This document shows, piece by piece, positions 44,991-53,898 of a stretch of 64,000 nt of DNA. The notes under the pieces were generated by a model that was not told the DNA's origin, did no database searches, and saw only the letters and a list, made by a program, of their open reading frames with translations. Source of the DNA: Clostridium sp. AT4 (GTDB lineage Bacteria > Bacillota > Clostridia > Lachnospirales > Lachnospiraceae); the NCBI RefSeq assembly GCF_001517625.2, contig NZ_LN999824.1, forward strand, positions 1-64,000. The letters are read 5' to 3'. The number at the start of each line of letters is the position of its first letter. Within the stretch, counting starts at the first letter, position 1. A program made the translations under genes and the position numbers.

Positions 44991-45019
44991 ATACTACAGG
45001 ATTGCGTGTTTTTTGTCAA
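44991..45019 (-). promoter_or_regulatory. Promoter of the fatty acid synthesis operon
   Basis: Minus strand -35 TTGACA (45014-45019), 17-bp spacer, -10 TAGTAT (44991-44996). Start expected near 44984 in the operator, with a leader of about 87 nt before fabH. The rest of 44898-45213 is AT-rich and holds only the abrB-like upstream region. Confidence 0.85.
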
Positions 45020-45216
45020 GCAATTTTCTCCAATGACATACCTTAAATCGTCGCATTTTACCCCATTTCTTCAAAAAGAATATTCCGAAAATTTACTATT
45101 TTATACCACAATTTACCAATTTACACTTTTCCATTTATTGACTTTATTTCTGTATTTTGTTACTTTAAAATCACAGAAGTCTATAAATTATACCTGTAAA
45201 GCGAGGAGGTCATATG

Positions 45217-45483
45217 ATGAAAACCACAGGAGTAATCCGCAAGCTGGATGAGCTGGGCAGAATCACGCTCCCTATTGAATTAAGGAGAAGTCTTGACCTG
45301 GATGTCAAAGATGGACTTGAGATAACCGTTCAGGATGACTGTATTATCCTTAAAAAAGCGGAAAGCGCAGATATCTTTACCGGCAGCACCGAAGATCTGC
45401 TGGAATACGAGGGAAAGAAAGTTTCCCGAAGCTCCATTTTAGCTCTGGCGAAGCTGGCCGGGCTGAATGTATCAGAAGCCTGA
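45217..45483 (+). CDS. AbrB/SpoVT family regulator
   Basis: 88 aa. N-terminal swapped-hairpin AbrB domain: TGVIRKLDELGRITLPIELRRSLDL and DGLEITVQDDCIIL. The short C-terminus differs from SpoVT's GAF domain, so it is AbrB-like. Start is the second of two adjacent ATGs, 6 nt after GAGGAGGT. In B. subtilis abrB lies next to rsmI, as it does here with four genes between. It may be a transition-state regulator. Confidence 0.9.
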   Translation: MKTTGVIRKLDELGRITLPIELRRSLDLDVKDGLEITVQDDCIILKKAESADIFTGSTEDLLEYEGKKVSRSSILALAKLAGLNVSEA

Positions 45484-45513
45484 CAGAAAGCTGCAGTCTT
45501 TCAAAACTATATA

Positions 45514-45561
45514 AAAATATCCCCCTGTGCACGCTGAATGCGATATGCAGGGGGATATTTT
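45514..45561. terminator. Bidirectional terminator between abrB-like gene and nrdI-like gene
   Basis: AAAATATCCCCCTG (45514-45527) pairs with CAGGGGGATATTTT (45548-45561), a long stem flanked by A and T tracts on both sides, serving both convergent genes. Confidence 0.88.
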
Positions 45562-45566
45562 GTTAA

Positions 45567-45920
45567 TTACAGGGAAAGCTTCCCCCGGATCGCCCTATGG
45601 TCGTAGGAGTCTCCCACTCCATCTACCTGAGCGATCACAGGAACACCATACATTTCTGAAATGATCCGGCCCGCTCCGCAGAAGGTATCACCGTGACGCT
45701 GCATATTTCCGGATACGATCACGCCTTTTAAATAAGAATGATTCTCTTTTAAGAACGCTGTCACAACAGGCGGCACAACGCCTCTGCCATCCGTATAGGT
45801 AAAAAGAATGAAGTCCTGATCCATGGTTTCCGTACCATCCTTTATCTTCATCGCCTCTAATCCAAGAACGTGAACCAGTTCCTCTACATTTCCACTGCGT
45901 GACGCATATACGTATTTCAT
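45567..45920 (-). CDS. NrdI-like flavodoxin (orphan)
   Basis: 117-aa small flavodoxin fold. SRSGNVEELV near the N-terminus is the phosphate loop, TYTDGRGVVPPVV is the middle FMN loop and GVIVSGNMQRHGDTFCGAGRIISE matches the NrdI signature (GNRNFGEAFC type). NrdI reduces the Mn cofactor of class Ib ribonucleotide reductase, but no nrdE or nrdF is seen nearby. It is placed 5 nt after the ThrE-like gene. It may serve a distant NrdEF or another redox partner. Confidence 0.75.
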   Translation of the reverse strand: MKYVYASRSGNVEELVHVLGLEAMKIKDGTETMDQDFILFTYTDGRGVVPPVVTAFLKENHSYLKGVIVSGNMQRHGDTFCGAGRIISEMYGVPVIAQVDGVGDSYDHRAIRGKLSL

Positions 45921-45925
45921 AAATT

Positions 45926-46408
45926 CTAAATCCTCCTGTTCGATTCTCTTTTTTTATTTCCCCTGCTTCGCAAATGACTCTTCAGGCTTATAAAAAATCT
46001 TGCCATATGGGAAGCAAGTATGATCCCCAGAGCAATGGCTCCTGCCTCTGTGAGCACCAGCCCTGAGTAAGTTCCAAATTCTTCCTGATATCCCTGCACC
46101 AGATAATACATGGTATAGTAAAGGGCTTCTCCCGGAACCTCCGGAATCAGCATGGGCACAAGCAAAAGAATGACCGGCGTGCGCAGCATTCTGGCAAGAA
46201 CCTCACTTAAGGCCGCCACAAAAAGGCTGGCTGCCAGAAGACCGGTAAATATACTGCACCCCATCGCCCTGCATACAAGGTATACCGCCCAGCCGGCGCC
46301 GCTTCCAAGGGCGATCACAGCCAGCTTTCTGCCCCGGACGCCAAAAAGGACTGCAAAACCAACGGAACCGATCATTCCCATAATGGTCTGAATTACCGAA
46401 AAGCTCAT
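45926..46408 (-). CDS. ThrE-type exporter, small subunit (DUF3815/ThrE_2)
   Basis: 160 aa with four to five membrane spans (for example GSVGFAVLFGVRGRKL and PVILLLVPMLIPEVPGEALYY). It matches the C-terminal half of the threonine/serine exporter ThrE. With the overlapping upstream gene it makes a split transporter in the membrane. Amino acid export is inferred from the family. Confidence 0.85.
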   Translation of the reverse strand: MSFSVIQTIMGMIGSVGFAVLFGVRGRKLAVIALGSGAGWAVYLVCRAMGCSIFTGLLAASLFVAALSEVLARMLRTPVILLLVPMLIPEVPGEALYYTMYYLVQGYQEEFGTYSGLVLTEAGAIALGIILASHMARFFISLKSHLRSRGNKKRESNRRI

Positions 46409-47196
46409 ATTGCCCCTCCCAAAATGATAACACCGGCAAAGCCTATGGCTACTGCAACTGCTTTTAAAAGCGCCTCACTCATATTCAGCAGCCCACTGAT
46501 CATATCTCCGTTTATCATATCTCTCAGAGAGTTGGTCAGCTGAAGTCCGGGGATTACCAGCATAATATCGCCAATCATAATTTTATCCGGCTGCACACCG
46601 ATTCCCGCCCTTACCAAAAGAAGTACCGATATTGCTGTTACTGCACTGCAGAACATATTCTGAATAATGGTATTCAGCCTTAAAACTGCACTTCCGTGAA
46701 GGGTAGCATACAAAATGGCGCCTGAAAGAGCTGCCGCTATGCCGTCCATCAGAGTCCCTCCGAAAAAGACAGACAGGGAGGAAGCAATCATCATGTGCAT
46801 TGCCAGCTCCAGGCCTACGGAAATCCTTTTTCCGTTTTTTATCTCGTCCAGTCCTGCCTTCAGTTCATTCAGTCCTGCCGGATCGGCGCAGATTCTGCGG
46901 GACAACTCATTTACCTTTGCCACTTTTTCAAGATCTGTGGTTCTCGTCCGGATGCGCCTTGTCTGGGTCATGGTCCTTCCATCTGAAAGCATGGCTGTGA
47001 CAATGATACTGGAGGTAATGGTAAATACATCTGCCCGAACAAAGCCGTACGCCATGCACAGTCTGGTAATCGTATCCTCTACCCGGCTTACCTCTGCACC
47101 GTGCATGGCAAGCAGTTCTCCTGCATCCATAATCGCTGTCATAAGATAATTCATCCGGTCATACTCATTTTCACTGAAAATCATTTCTCTGCTCAT
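46405..47196 (-). CDS. ThrE-type exporter, large subunit (DUF1212/ThrE_1)
   Basis: 263 aa. Cytosolic N-terminal part with LLAMHGAEVSRVEDTI and RRIRTRTTDLEKVAKVNELSRRI, then about five membrane spans from residue 130, including the GDIMLVIPGLQLTNSLRDMINGDMISG loop. It is the N-terminal half of the ThrE/YjjP family. Stop and start of the two halves overlap by 4 nt, so a dimeric unit is made. Confidence 0.87.
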   Translation of the reverse strand: MSREMIFSENEYDRMNYLMTAIMDAGELLAMHGAEVSRVEDTITRLCMAYGFVRADVFTITSSIIVTAMLSDGRTMTQTRRIRTRTTDLEKVAKVNELSRRICADPAGLNELKAGLDEIKNGKRISVGLELAMHMMIASSLSVFFGGTLMDGIAAALSGAILYATLHGSAVLRLNTIIQNMFCSAVTAISVLLLVRAGIGVQPDKIMIGDIMLVIPGLQLTNSLRDMINGDMISGLLNMSEALLKAVAVAIGFAGVIILGGAI

Positions 47197-47229
47197 CTTT
47201 ATATCATCCTCAGACAGCTGGGCTTCCGG

Positions 47230-48081
47230 CTACAGCAGCCCCTGATACACGTCCCTTTTCGATATCCCCCGGTCCTTTGCAACCGCCTTCATGGCCTCTT
47301 TTTTATCCATCCCCTGAGCCAGATAATGCTCCATATGCTCTTCCAGCGTCAGGGCTTCCCAGGACTGCCTTACTTCTTCCTGAATTTCCTGAACAGAACG
47401 CCCCCGGATAACGATTACGCACTCACCCTTAGGTTCTTCCTCCTCATATACGGCCAAAGCCTCCGTAAATGACGTTCTCCAGGCACTTTCAAACCGCTTT
47501 GTCAGCTCTCGGCAGATGGTGATATCCCTGTCTCCCATTGCCTCGTACAAATCCTTAAGGGTACTCTTTAAATGGTGGGGCGCTTCATACAGGATAATGG
47601 TTCTGGTTTCATTTTTCAGTTCTTCCAAAATCCTCTGGCGCTCCTTTTTGTCGCTCTTTTCCGCAGGCAGAAAAGCCTCAAAGCAGAAACGGCGGGTGGG
47701 AAGCCCCGACATGGTAAGAGCCGTAATACAGGCAGCAGGTCCCGGAAGGGAGGTCACTGCAATCCCGGCCTCATAGCACTGGCGTACCAGCTCTTCTCCC
47801 GGATCGGAAATACCCGGTGTTCCCGCATCGGTAATCAGGGCAATATTTACCCCTTCTTTCAGCTTTTCCACCAGATATTTTGCCTTGTCTACCTTATTGT
47901 ATTCGTGATAGCTGGTCATAGGTGTCTTTATCCCCAGATGGTTTAACAGCTTAATGCTGTGGCGGGTATCCTCTGCCGCGATCAGATCCGCCTCTTCCAG
48001 CGTCCGCACAACCCGGTAGGTGATATCCTCCAGATTTCCAATAGGCGTTGCACACAAATATAAAATTCCTTCCATGATCAC
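47230..48081 (-). CDS. rsmI: 16S rRNA 2'-O-ribose C1402 methyltransferase RsmI
   Basis: 283 aa, SAM tetrapyrrole-methylase fold. Seen: LYLCATPIGNLEDITYR, AAEDTRHSIKLLNHL, ITDAGTPGISDPGEELV and SLPGPAACITAL. Methylates C1402 of 16S rRNA, part of decoding-centre fine tuning. Start chosen at the first ATG (MIMEG; codon 3 is also possible). It is 8 nt after trmN6. Confidence 0.95.
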   Translation of the reverse strand: MIMEGILYLCATPIGNLEDITYRVVRTLEEADLIAAEDTRHSIKLLNHLGIKTPMTSYHEYNKVDKAKYLVEKLKEGVNIALITDAGTPGISDPGEELVRQCYEAGIAVTSLPGPAACITALTMSGLPTRRFCFEAFLPAEKSDKKERQRILEELKNETRTIILYEAPHHLKSTLKDLYEAMGDRDITICRELTKRFESAWRTSFTEALAVYEEEEPKGECVIVIRGRSVQEIQEEVRQSWEALTLEEHMEHYLAQGMDKKEAMKAVAKDRGISKRDVYQGLL

Positions 48082-48089
48082 AGCTCCTT

Positions 48090-48860
48090 TCAGTATCCGT
48101 AGGTAGTCCGTATTTCTTCGGAATATTCTCCGTTTTCGTCAAACACGATCACCGGCGCTTCTGCCTTTAAGAGAGCGCCGCCTCCGCGGACTGCCTCAAT
48201 CAGCACCATATTGGCCTCTCTGTCCCTGTACGGGTGGACAAACTTCATCCGTTTGGGCTCCAGACCGTGTTTTTTCATGGTTTGAATGATCTCAATCAGC
48301 CGTCTTGGCCTGTGCACCATGTAAAAACGTCCCCCAGGACGCAGCAGGCAGGTTCCCTCCCGCACCACATCCTCCAGGGTACACAGCACCTCATGGCGGG
48401 CAATGGCCTTGGCATCTCCAGGGTTCTTGATGCCGTGAGCGTCATTCATATAGGGCGGATTGCTGGTCACCACATCAAAAGAAGCCCGGGCAAAGAGCGT
48501 CCCGGCCTCCTTTATATCACCTGTTACAATATCCACCCGTTCCTCCAGATGGTTGTATGACACGCTTCTGCGGGCCATATCAGCGGATTCCTCCTGGATT
48601 TCCAGTCCTGTGAAATGTTCTCCCTCTGTTTTGGCGCTTAAAAGAATAGGAATGATTCCTGTTCCCGTTCCCAGGTCCAAAGCCCGTTCCCCCTTCTTTA
48701 CCGCCGCAAAGCCAGAAAGAAGCACCGCATCCATTCCAAAACAGAATGCGCCTTTTCTCTGGATAATTCCATAATGATTCCTCTGCAGATCATCAATCCG
48801 CTCGTCATCCCGCAGACGGATCCCGCCTGTTTCAGTCCAGGTATGCTCCTTATTTATCAT
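48090..48860 (-). CDS. trmN6: tRNA1(Val) adenine(37)-N6-methyltransferase family
   Basis: 256 aa. Class I methyltransferase with GTGTGIIPILLS (SAM loop) and the N6-adenine motif TSNPPYMND. Its start overlaps the ricT stop by 11 nt. In Bacillus the homologue (YabB) sits between ricT/yabA and rsmI. Substrate tRNA is inferred from E. coli TrmN6 (YfiC). Confidence 0.9.
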   Translation of the reverse strand: MINKEHTWTETGGIRLRDDERIDDLQRNHYGIIQRKGAFCFGMDAVLLSGFAAVKKGERALDLGTGTGIIPILLSAKTEGEHFTGLEIQEESADMARRSVSYNHLEERVDIVTGDIKEAGTLFARASFDVVTSNPPYMNDAHGIKNPGDAKAIARHEVLCTLEDVVREGTCLLRPGGRFYMVHRPRRLIEIIQTMKKHGLEPKRMKFVHPYRDREANMVLIEAVRGGGALLKAEAPVIVFDENGEYSEEIRTTYGY

Positions 48861-49785
48861 TGAGCTTTGACTTTCCTTCCTTTTTCTCCAGTGCTTCCAG
48901 TTTTTTCAGCTCTGTATCCGTATTTGCGCTGTCTTTAGACGGCCGCTCCCCGTTTTTGCCCTTTTTCTTTCTGGGCTTAAACTTCAGCTCCTCTACCTTG
49001 TACTCGCGGATTTCCTTCTCGTCCCGGTCAACCACTACCACAACCTTTACAAGCTGACGCAGTACATTGACGCTGTGTACCTCTCCCTTTAAGCCGTCTG
49101 CCGTTGTCACATAGTCTCCAATGGCCGGGAGCCTGCTGTTTAATACCTCGTATGTCTCTTCCTCATTTTTCAGGCAGCACATAAGGCGGCCGCAGACGCC
49201 GGAAATCTTGGTGGGATTTAAGGAAAGATTCTGTTCCTTTGCCATCTTGATGGACACCGGAATAAACTCGGACAGATAAGAATGGCAGCACAGGGGCCTT
49301 CCGCAGATTCCGATTCCGCCCATGATCTTTGTTTCATCCCTCACGCCTACCTGGCGCAGCTCAATCCTTGTCTTAAATACGCTTGCAAGATCCTTTACAA
49401 GTTCTCTGAAATCAATCCTTCCGTCTGCTGTAAAGTAAAACAGCACCTTATTATTATCAAAGGTATATTCCGCATCAATCAGCTTCATATCCAGCTTGTG
49501 CTTGCGGATCTTTTCCTGACAGGTCTTAAATGCCTCTTTTTCCTTTTCCTTGTTCCGGGTTTCCACTGCCCGGTCCTCATCGGTAGCCATCCGGATCACC
49601 GGTTTTAACGGAGGCACAACCTTTCCTTCCTCCACCTCACGGTTTCCAAGCACTACATAGCCGTACTCAATCCCTCTGGCTGTTTCAACGATCACATGAT
49701 CGCCGGTCTTTATATCACGGCCCGCAGGGTCAAAATAGTAGATTTTGCCCGCAGTCCGAAAACGAACGCCGATAACTGTCAACAT
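48850..49785 (-). CDS. ricT: RicT (YaaT), RicAFT complex protein
   Basis: About 311 aa, PSP1 domain. Two CxxxxCC cluster motifs, GICGRPLCCHSYL and GVCGRLMCCLKNEEETY, fit the iron-sulfur binding sites of the RicAFT complex, which aids RNase Y and sporulation in B. subtilis. A Lys/Glu-rich tail closes it. Start is the second of two adjacent ATGs, 4 nt after AGGAGGA. Directly after holB, as in Bacillus. Confidence 0.93.
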   Translation of the reverse strand: MLTVIGVRFRTAGKIYYFDPAGRDIKTGDHVIVETARGIEYGYVVLGNREVEEGKVVPPLKPVIRMATDEDRAVETRNKEKEKEAFKTCQEKIRKHKLDMKLIDAEYTFDNNKVLFYFTADGRIDFRELVKDLASVFKTRIELRQVGVRDETKIMGGIGICGRPLCCHSYLSEFIPVSIKMAKEQNLSLNPTKISGVCGRLMCCLKNEEETYEVLNSRLPAIGDYVTTADGLKGEVHSVNVLRQLVKVVVVVDRDEKEIREYKVEELKFKPRKKKGKNGERPSKDSANTDTELKKLEALEKKEGKSKLNDK

Positions 49786-49811
49786 CATTCCTCCTGTATT
49801 TACGCTTACTC

Positions 49812-50801
49812 TCAATTCTCTTTCATGGTAAGGAGCATCAGTTCCATCACAAGCTCCATATTTACATTGGCATCCAGACGTACTCTGGCCTTGTCAATGG
49901 CTGCCAGTATCCGTTCCAGACCCTCATATCCGCTTAAAGCCGCAACCTGCTTTACAGTAGAAAATTCATCCTTAAAGATCAAAAGGTTAATGTCCTTAGT
50001 TGTCTTATACATCAGAATATCCCTGTACCACATCTGCATAAAATCCAGGCAGTCATGAAGATCCAGATTATCATCCTTTAATTTACGGATATAATTTAAC
50101 AGCTCAGAGATATCCATATCCTTCAGATGCTTTAAGAGATGAAGAATTTCCTCATACATAATCTTAAAATCCTCCGAATCTGCCAGATGAATCGCCTTTC
50201 CCAGATTTCCCCTGGCAAATGCAGCATAGATCTCAGCCTGTGCTTCTTCCACCTTCAGCGACTGGATCAGATATTCTTTTACCACCGAATCACGCAGGGG
50301 CTTTAACTTCAACTGCACACATCTGGAAAGAATAGTGGGAAGAAAGGCGTCCTGATTCGTGGTAAGAAGCAGAATTACCGCATAAGAGGGCGGCTCTTCA
50401 ATAGTCTTAAGAAGGGCATTCTGAGCCTGAACCGTCATTTTTTCCGCTTCATCTACGATGTAGATCTTATAATAGCTGCTGTAGGGCCGGATCATAATGG
50501 TATTATTAATCTGCTCCCGGATCTCATCTACGCCAATACTAGCTGGCTTTTCATGAGTCACATAAATCAGATCCGGGTGATTACCCGAAAGCACCTGTCT
50601 GCAGGCATGACACTGCATACAGGGCTCCGGCTTTCCCTTTTCACACAAAAGGCTCAGTGCAAAGGCATTTGCAAGGGATTTTCGCCCCATTCCCGCTTCG
50701 CCGCTGAGTATATACGCATGAGAGACCTTGCCTGTTTCCACTGCATTTTTAAAATGCTCCTTAATCTGCTCATGTCCCAGAATATCCTTAAAAACCAGCA
50801 T
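49812..50801 (-). CDS. holB: DNA polymerase III delta prime subunit HolB
   Basis: About 329 aa, AAA+ clamp loader subunit. Degenerate Walker A GEAGMGRKSLA, a zinc module (CEKGKPEPCMQCHAC), Walker B-like IVDEAEKM, NALLKTIEEPP and the SRC sensor. It works with DnaX in the clamp loader. Start MLVFKDILGHEQI, with GGGGG 8 nt upstream; tmk and yaaQ/yaaR, usual upstream neighbours, are not present. Confidence 0.93.
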   Translation of the reverse strand: MLVFKDILGHEQIKEHFKNAVETGKVSHAYILSGEAGMGRKSLANAFALSLLCEKGKPEPCMQCHACRQVLSGNHPDLIYVTHEKPASIGVDEIREQINNTIMIRPYSSYYKIYIVDEAEKMTVQAQNALLKTIEEPPSYAVILLLTTNQDAFLPTILSRCVQLKLKPLRDSVVKEYLIQSLKVEEAQAEIYAAFARGNLGKAIHLADSEDFKIMYEEILHLLKHLKDMDISELLNYIRKLKDDNLDLHDCLDFMQMWYRDILMYKTTKDINLLIFKDEFSTVKQVAALSGYEGLERILAAIDKARVRLDANVNMELVMELMLLTMKEN

Positions 50802-50884
50802 CTGCCATACCCCCTTTGGTTGCTTTTTATGCTTTAACCAGTATAACATAAGTTAATTTTGATGTATAGCCTTTTCATATGGCA

Positions 50885-50928
50885 AAAGCCGGTACAGGCC
50901 GCGCTTATTGGCGGCCTGTACCGGCTTT
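50885..50928 (-). terminator. Terminator of uxuA-uxuB
   Basis: AAAGCCGGTACAGGCCGC (50885-50902) pairs perfectly over 18 bp with the arm at 50911-50928, loop of 8 nt. T run beyond is short (TTTT after GGC on the minus strand), but the stem is very strong. Confidence 0.8.
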
Positions 50929-50952
50929 CCGACTGTTTTTATTAACCTTAAA

Positions 50953-52563
50953 CTATGCCAGATACTTCTTCAGAACGTTTCTGACAGCTCCCGGGCCTGC
51001 AATTTCTTCTAAGAACATCTCTTCGATCCGCTCTCCGATACCTGCTTCATAAAGATCAATTCCGAAAATATTTGCGTTTGATAAAATGCTCTTTAACTGA
51101 CCGGTATAGGTCTCCGGCTTTCCTACCACAATTCCCTCCAGCTGCTTTGTCAGTTCAGGAACCATAGGATCAGCAGACAGCTCAAATGCCTTGCCTTCAT
51201 CATCTACTGCCAGAAGGTAACGGCACCAGCCTGCGATTGCCAGAGGAATTGCAGTCAGCTTCTTCGCATCGCCGTACTGCGCTACATAAGACTTGATTGT
51301 CTCGCCATAGCGGATACCTACCTTCTGGGATGTATCAGTTGCGATACGCTGAGGTGTATCAGGCATAAATGGATTCGGAATTCTTACCTGAATTACTTCA
51401 TTTACAAAATCTACAGGAGAAAGAATGCCCGGATCTGTAACAACCGGCATACCCTCTACAGGACCGATCTGATGTACAAGCTTATTCAGCTGCTCATCCT
51501 TCATCTCATCTGCAATCAGGTCATATCCCAGTACGCAGCCATAAACGGCAAGAGCGGTATGGAGCGGATTCAGACAGGTTGTTACCTTCATGCGCTCTAC
51601 CTTATTTACCGTATCACGGTCTGTCATATATACGCCGGCCTTCTCAAGAGCAGGTCTTCCGTTGGGGAATTTATCCTCGATAACCAGATACTGGGGTCCC
51701 TCTGCATTGACAAAAGGAGCAATGTAGGTCTTTTTGGAAGTAATAACCGGAGCCATATCCTCAATTCCGGCCTTTTCCAGCTCCTGGCATACAGAATCAG
51801 CAGGTCTTGGGGTAATCTTATCAATCATAGACCATGGGAAGGAAACCTGTGCCTCATCTGTGATGTAGGCTACAAAATCATCCTCTACAAAGCACTTTTT
51901 GCTCCACTCTTTTGCCATGGTTACGATAGAGCTCTGAAGCTTCTCGCCATTATGAGAGCAGTTATCCATGGAAACTACTGCCAGAGGATACTTTCCTGCC
52001 TTATAGCGCTCATAAAGCAGAGCACATACAACTGCCATAGCAGAACCGGCTTTGTCTGGTCCATTGTCAATATCTGCCTGAATAAACGGGAAATAAGAGC
52101 CATCTGCTCCCTTTAAAGCATATCCCTTCTCTGTAATGGTAAATGAAATCATCTGCAGACCAGGATTTACAAAAATTTCCTTCAGACGGTTCCACTGGGA
52201 TGCGTCGTTAGACTGTGCCTTGATTGCCTCTGTCAGAGAGCCCAGCACTCTCTTATCAGTTGAACCGTCAGCCTTTAAGGTAACGGCCAGAACCAGATTG
52301 TCATAGGGTGCATAAATCTTGTCAACAACATCAAAATCGAAAGTTTCAACACAGGTAATTCCCTTTGAAGCTTCGCCATTTGCAATTAAAGTATCTGCAA
52401 TGCCACCGATAAAGATACGGAAGATATTTCCGGCTCCAAAATGAACCCAGACCGGAGACTTCTTTGTTTCTTCTGCAACTGCTGCAATGTCATATGCAGG
52501 AAGAGCGACTCCCGCTTTCTCCCACTGTTCTTTTTCTTTTAAGCCGTTTAATGTTAATTTCAT
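50953..52563 (-). CDS. uxuB: Fructuronate reductase (D-mannonate oxidoreductase) UxuB
   Basis: 536 aa, mannitol dehydrogenase family. Seen: VWVHFGAGNIFRIFIGG (NAD loop), SMDNCSHNGEKLQ, and CLNPLHTALAVYG. Reduces D-fructuronate to D-mannonate. It is 2 nt after uxuA. Length is on the long side for the family, which is usual for the clostridial form. Confidence 0.92.
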   Translation of the reverse strand: MKLTLNGLKEKEQWEKAGVALPAYDIAAVAEETKKSPVWVHFGAGNIFRIFIGGIADTLIANGEASKGITCVETFDFDVVDKIYAPYDNLVLAVTLKADGSTDKRVLGSLTEAIKAQSNDASQWNRLKEIFVNPGLQMISFTITEKGYALKGADGSYFPFIQADIDNGPDKAGSAMAVVCALLYERYKAGKYPLAVVSMDNCSHNGEKLQSSIVTMAKEWSKKCFVEDDFVAYITDEAQVSFPWSMIDKITPRPADSVCQELEKAGIEDMAPVITSKKTYIAPFVNAEGPQYLVIEDKFPNGRPALEKAGVYMTDRDTVNKVERMKVTTCLNPLHTALAVYGCVLGYDLIADEMKDEQLNKLVHQIGPVEGMPVVTDPGILSPVDFVNEVIQVRIPNPFMPDTPQRIATDTSQKVGIRYGETIKSYVAQYGDAKKLTAIPLAIAGWCRYLLAVDDEGKAFELSADPMVPELTKQLEGIVVGKPETYTGQLKSILSNANIFGIDLYEAGIGERIEEMFLEEIAGPGAVRNVLKKYLA

Positions 52564-52565
52564 TC

Positions 52566-53639
52566 TTAACCCCTCTTTGCGTTCTTGTCAATTGCTTCCC
52601 AAAGACCCTGAAGATAGCAGGCTCCCAGCGCTCTGTCATACAGACCATATCCCGGCATAGCAACTTCGCCCCAGATCATTCTTCCGTGGTCAGGACGGAT
52701 GCAGCCGTCAAATCCGGTGTCGTATAAGGTCTTCATGATCTCATACATATCCTTAGAGCCGTCAGAGGACAGGTGAGCAGCCTCCTCGAAATCTCTGTCG
52801 CTGTTATACTTTACATTTCTTACATGGGCAAATGGGATTCTGCCCTTTGCCATACGGATAATCTCACAGATATCATTTTCAGGATTGGAACCCAGGGAAC
52901 CTGTACACAGAGTTAAACCGTTGTATGGCTTATCTACTGCCTTTAACAGACGCTCAATGGTTTCCTTATTTCTCACGATTCTTGGAAGTCCGAAAATAGG
53001 CCATGCGGGATCATCCTGATGAATACCCATATGGATATCGTATTTCTCACATACAGGGCCGATTGCCTCCAGGAAGTATACCAGATTGTTGAACAGTTTC
53101 TCTGAATCTACATCTTTATATGCATCAAATAATGCTTTCAGCTTTTCAAGACGCTCTGGCTCCCAGCCTGGCATCACAAAGCCATTGGACATCTTTTCAA
53201 TAGACTCTCTCATATGCTCAGGATCGATCTGATCAATTACGTCCTGATTATATGCGAGAACTGTAGAGCCATCCGGTCTCTTTCTTGCAAGATCAGAACG
53301 GGTCCAGTCAAATACAGGCATAAAGTTGTAGCATACCATGTGAATGCCTGCTTTTCCCAGGTTCTCAAGGGTTGTAATATAGTTCTTAATATGCTCGTCA
53401 CGCTTTTCAGTTCCGATCTTAATATCATCGGAAACGTTCACGGACTCGATACCCATAATAGACAGGCCTGCATCCTCAACAGTCTTCTTTAACTCTGCGA
53501 TCTCTGCCTCTTCCCATACCTCTCCAGGCATCTTTCCCATAAGAGTTGTGATAACTCCCTTTACTCCCGGAATCTGGCGGATCTGCTCCAGAGTTACACT
53601 GTCATAGCCTGGTCCATACCAACGTAATGTCATGTTCAT
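52566..53639 (-). CDS. uxuA: Mannonate dehydratase UxuA
   Basis: 357 aa, TIM-barrel. Starts MNMTLRWYGPGYDSVTLEQIRQIPG; YNFMPVFDWTRSDLA, HMGIHQDDPAWPIFGLPRI, LCTGSLGSNPENDI and IRPDHGRMIWGE hold Mn2+ and catalytic residues. Converts D-mannonate to 2-keto-3-deoxygluconate. Divergent from the dehydrogenase-gntR pair. Confidence 0.95.
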   Translation of the reverse strand: MNMTLRWYGPGYDSVTLEQIRQIPGVKGVITTLMGKMPGEVWEEAEIAELKKTVEDAGLSIMGIESVNVSDDIKIGTEKRDEHIKNYITTLENLGKAGIHMVCYNFMPVFDWTRSDLARKRPDGSTVLAYNQDVIDQIDPEHMRESIEKMSNGFVMPGWEPERLEKLKALFDAYKDVDSEKLFNNLVYFLEAIGPVCEKYDIHMGIHQDDPAWPIFGLPRIVRNKETIERLLKAVDKPYNGLTLCTGSLGSNPENDICEIIRMAKGRIPFAHVRNVKYNSDRDFEEAAHLSSDGSKDMYEIMKTLYDTGFDGCIRPDHGRMIWGEVAMPGYGLYDRALGACYLQGLWEAIDKNAKRG

Positions 53640-53709
53640 AATGTTCTACCTCCATATGTTAAATTTTGTTGCTTCATCATTTTGGGCCTGATAACGCTCT
53701 TACTTGTAT

Positions 53710-53717
53710 GGTAGTAT
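53710..53717. promoter_or_regulatory. GGTAGTAT element, uxuA side
   Basis: One of two copies of GGTAGTAT in the 259-bp divergent region. This copy overlaps a minus-strand TATACT that could be the uxuA -10. The second copy (53841-53848) lies just past the -10 of the opposite promoter. It may be a site for the neighbouring GntR protein; there is no clear dyad, so this is tentative. Confidence 0.35.
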
Positions 53718-53810
53718 AAAATTTCAATTTGTTCAATATGTAATTTTTTATAAAAATTAACCTTTTAGTTTATTAATTCTGTACATATTATTTTTTATAC
53801 CTCTCTTATA

Positions 53811-53839
53811 TTGACTTTTATCCCATAGGGTTTTAGTAT
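53811..53839 (+). promoter_or_regulatory. Promoter of the zinc dehydrogenase-gntR pair
   Basis: -35 TTGACT (53811-53816), 17-bp spacer, -10 TAGTAT (53834-53839), start near 53846. The start region overlaps the second GGTAGTAT element at 53841-53848. About 50-nt leader. Confidence 0.72.
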
Positions 53840-53898
53840 AGGTAGTATGTAAGTTGTTTAATAAAACCTGCTATGTTTCAAAAGGAGAGTGTGTGTTA

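Noticed and set aside
44898-45213. T-box or other leader upstream of fabH
   Set aside because: The leader is about 87 nt and has no T-box (TGGN) sequence or terminator stem; the palindrome explains control.
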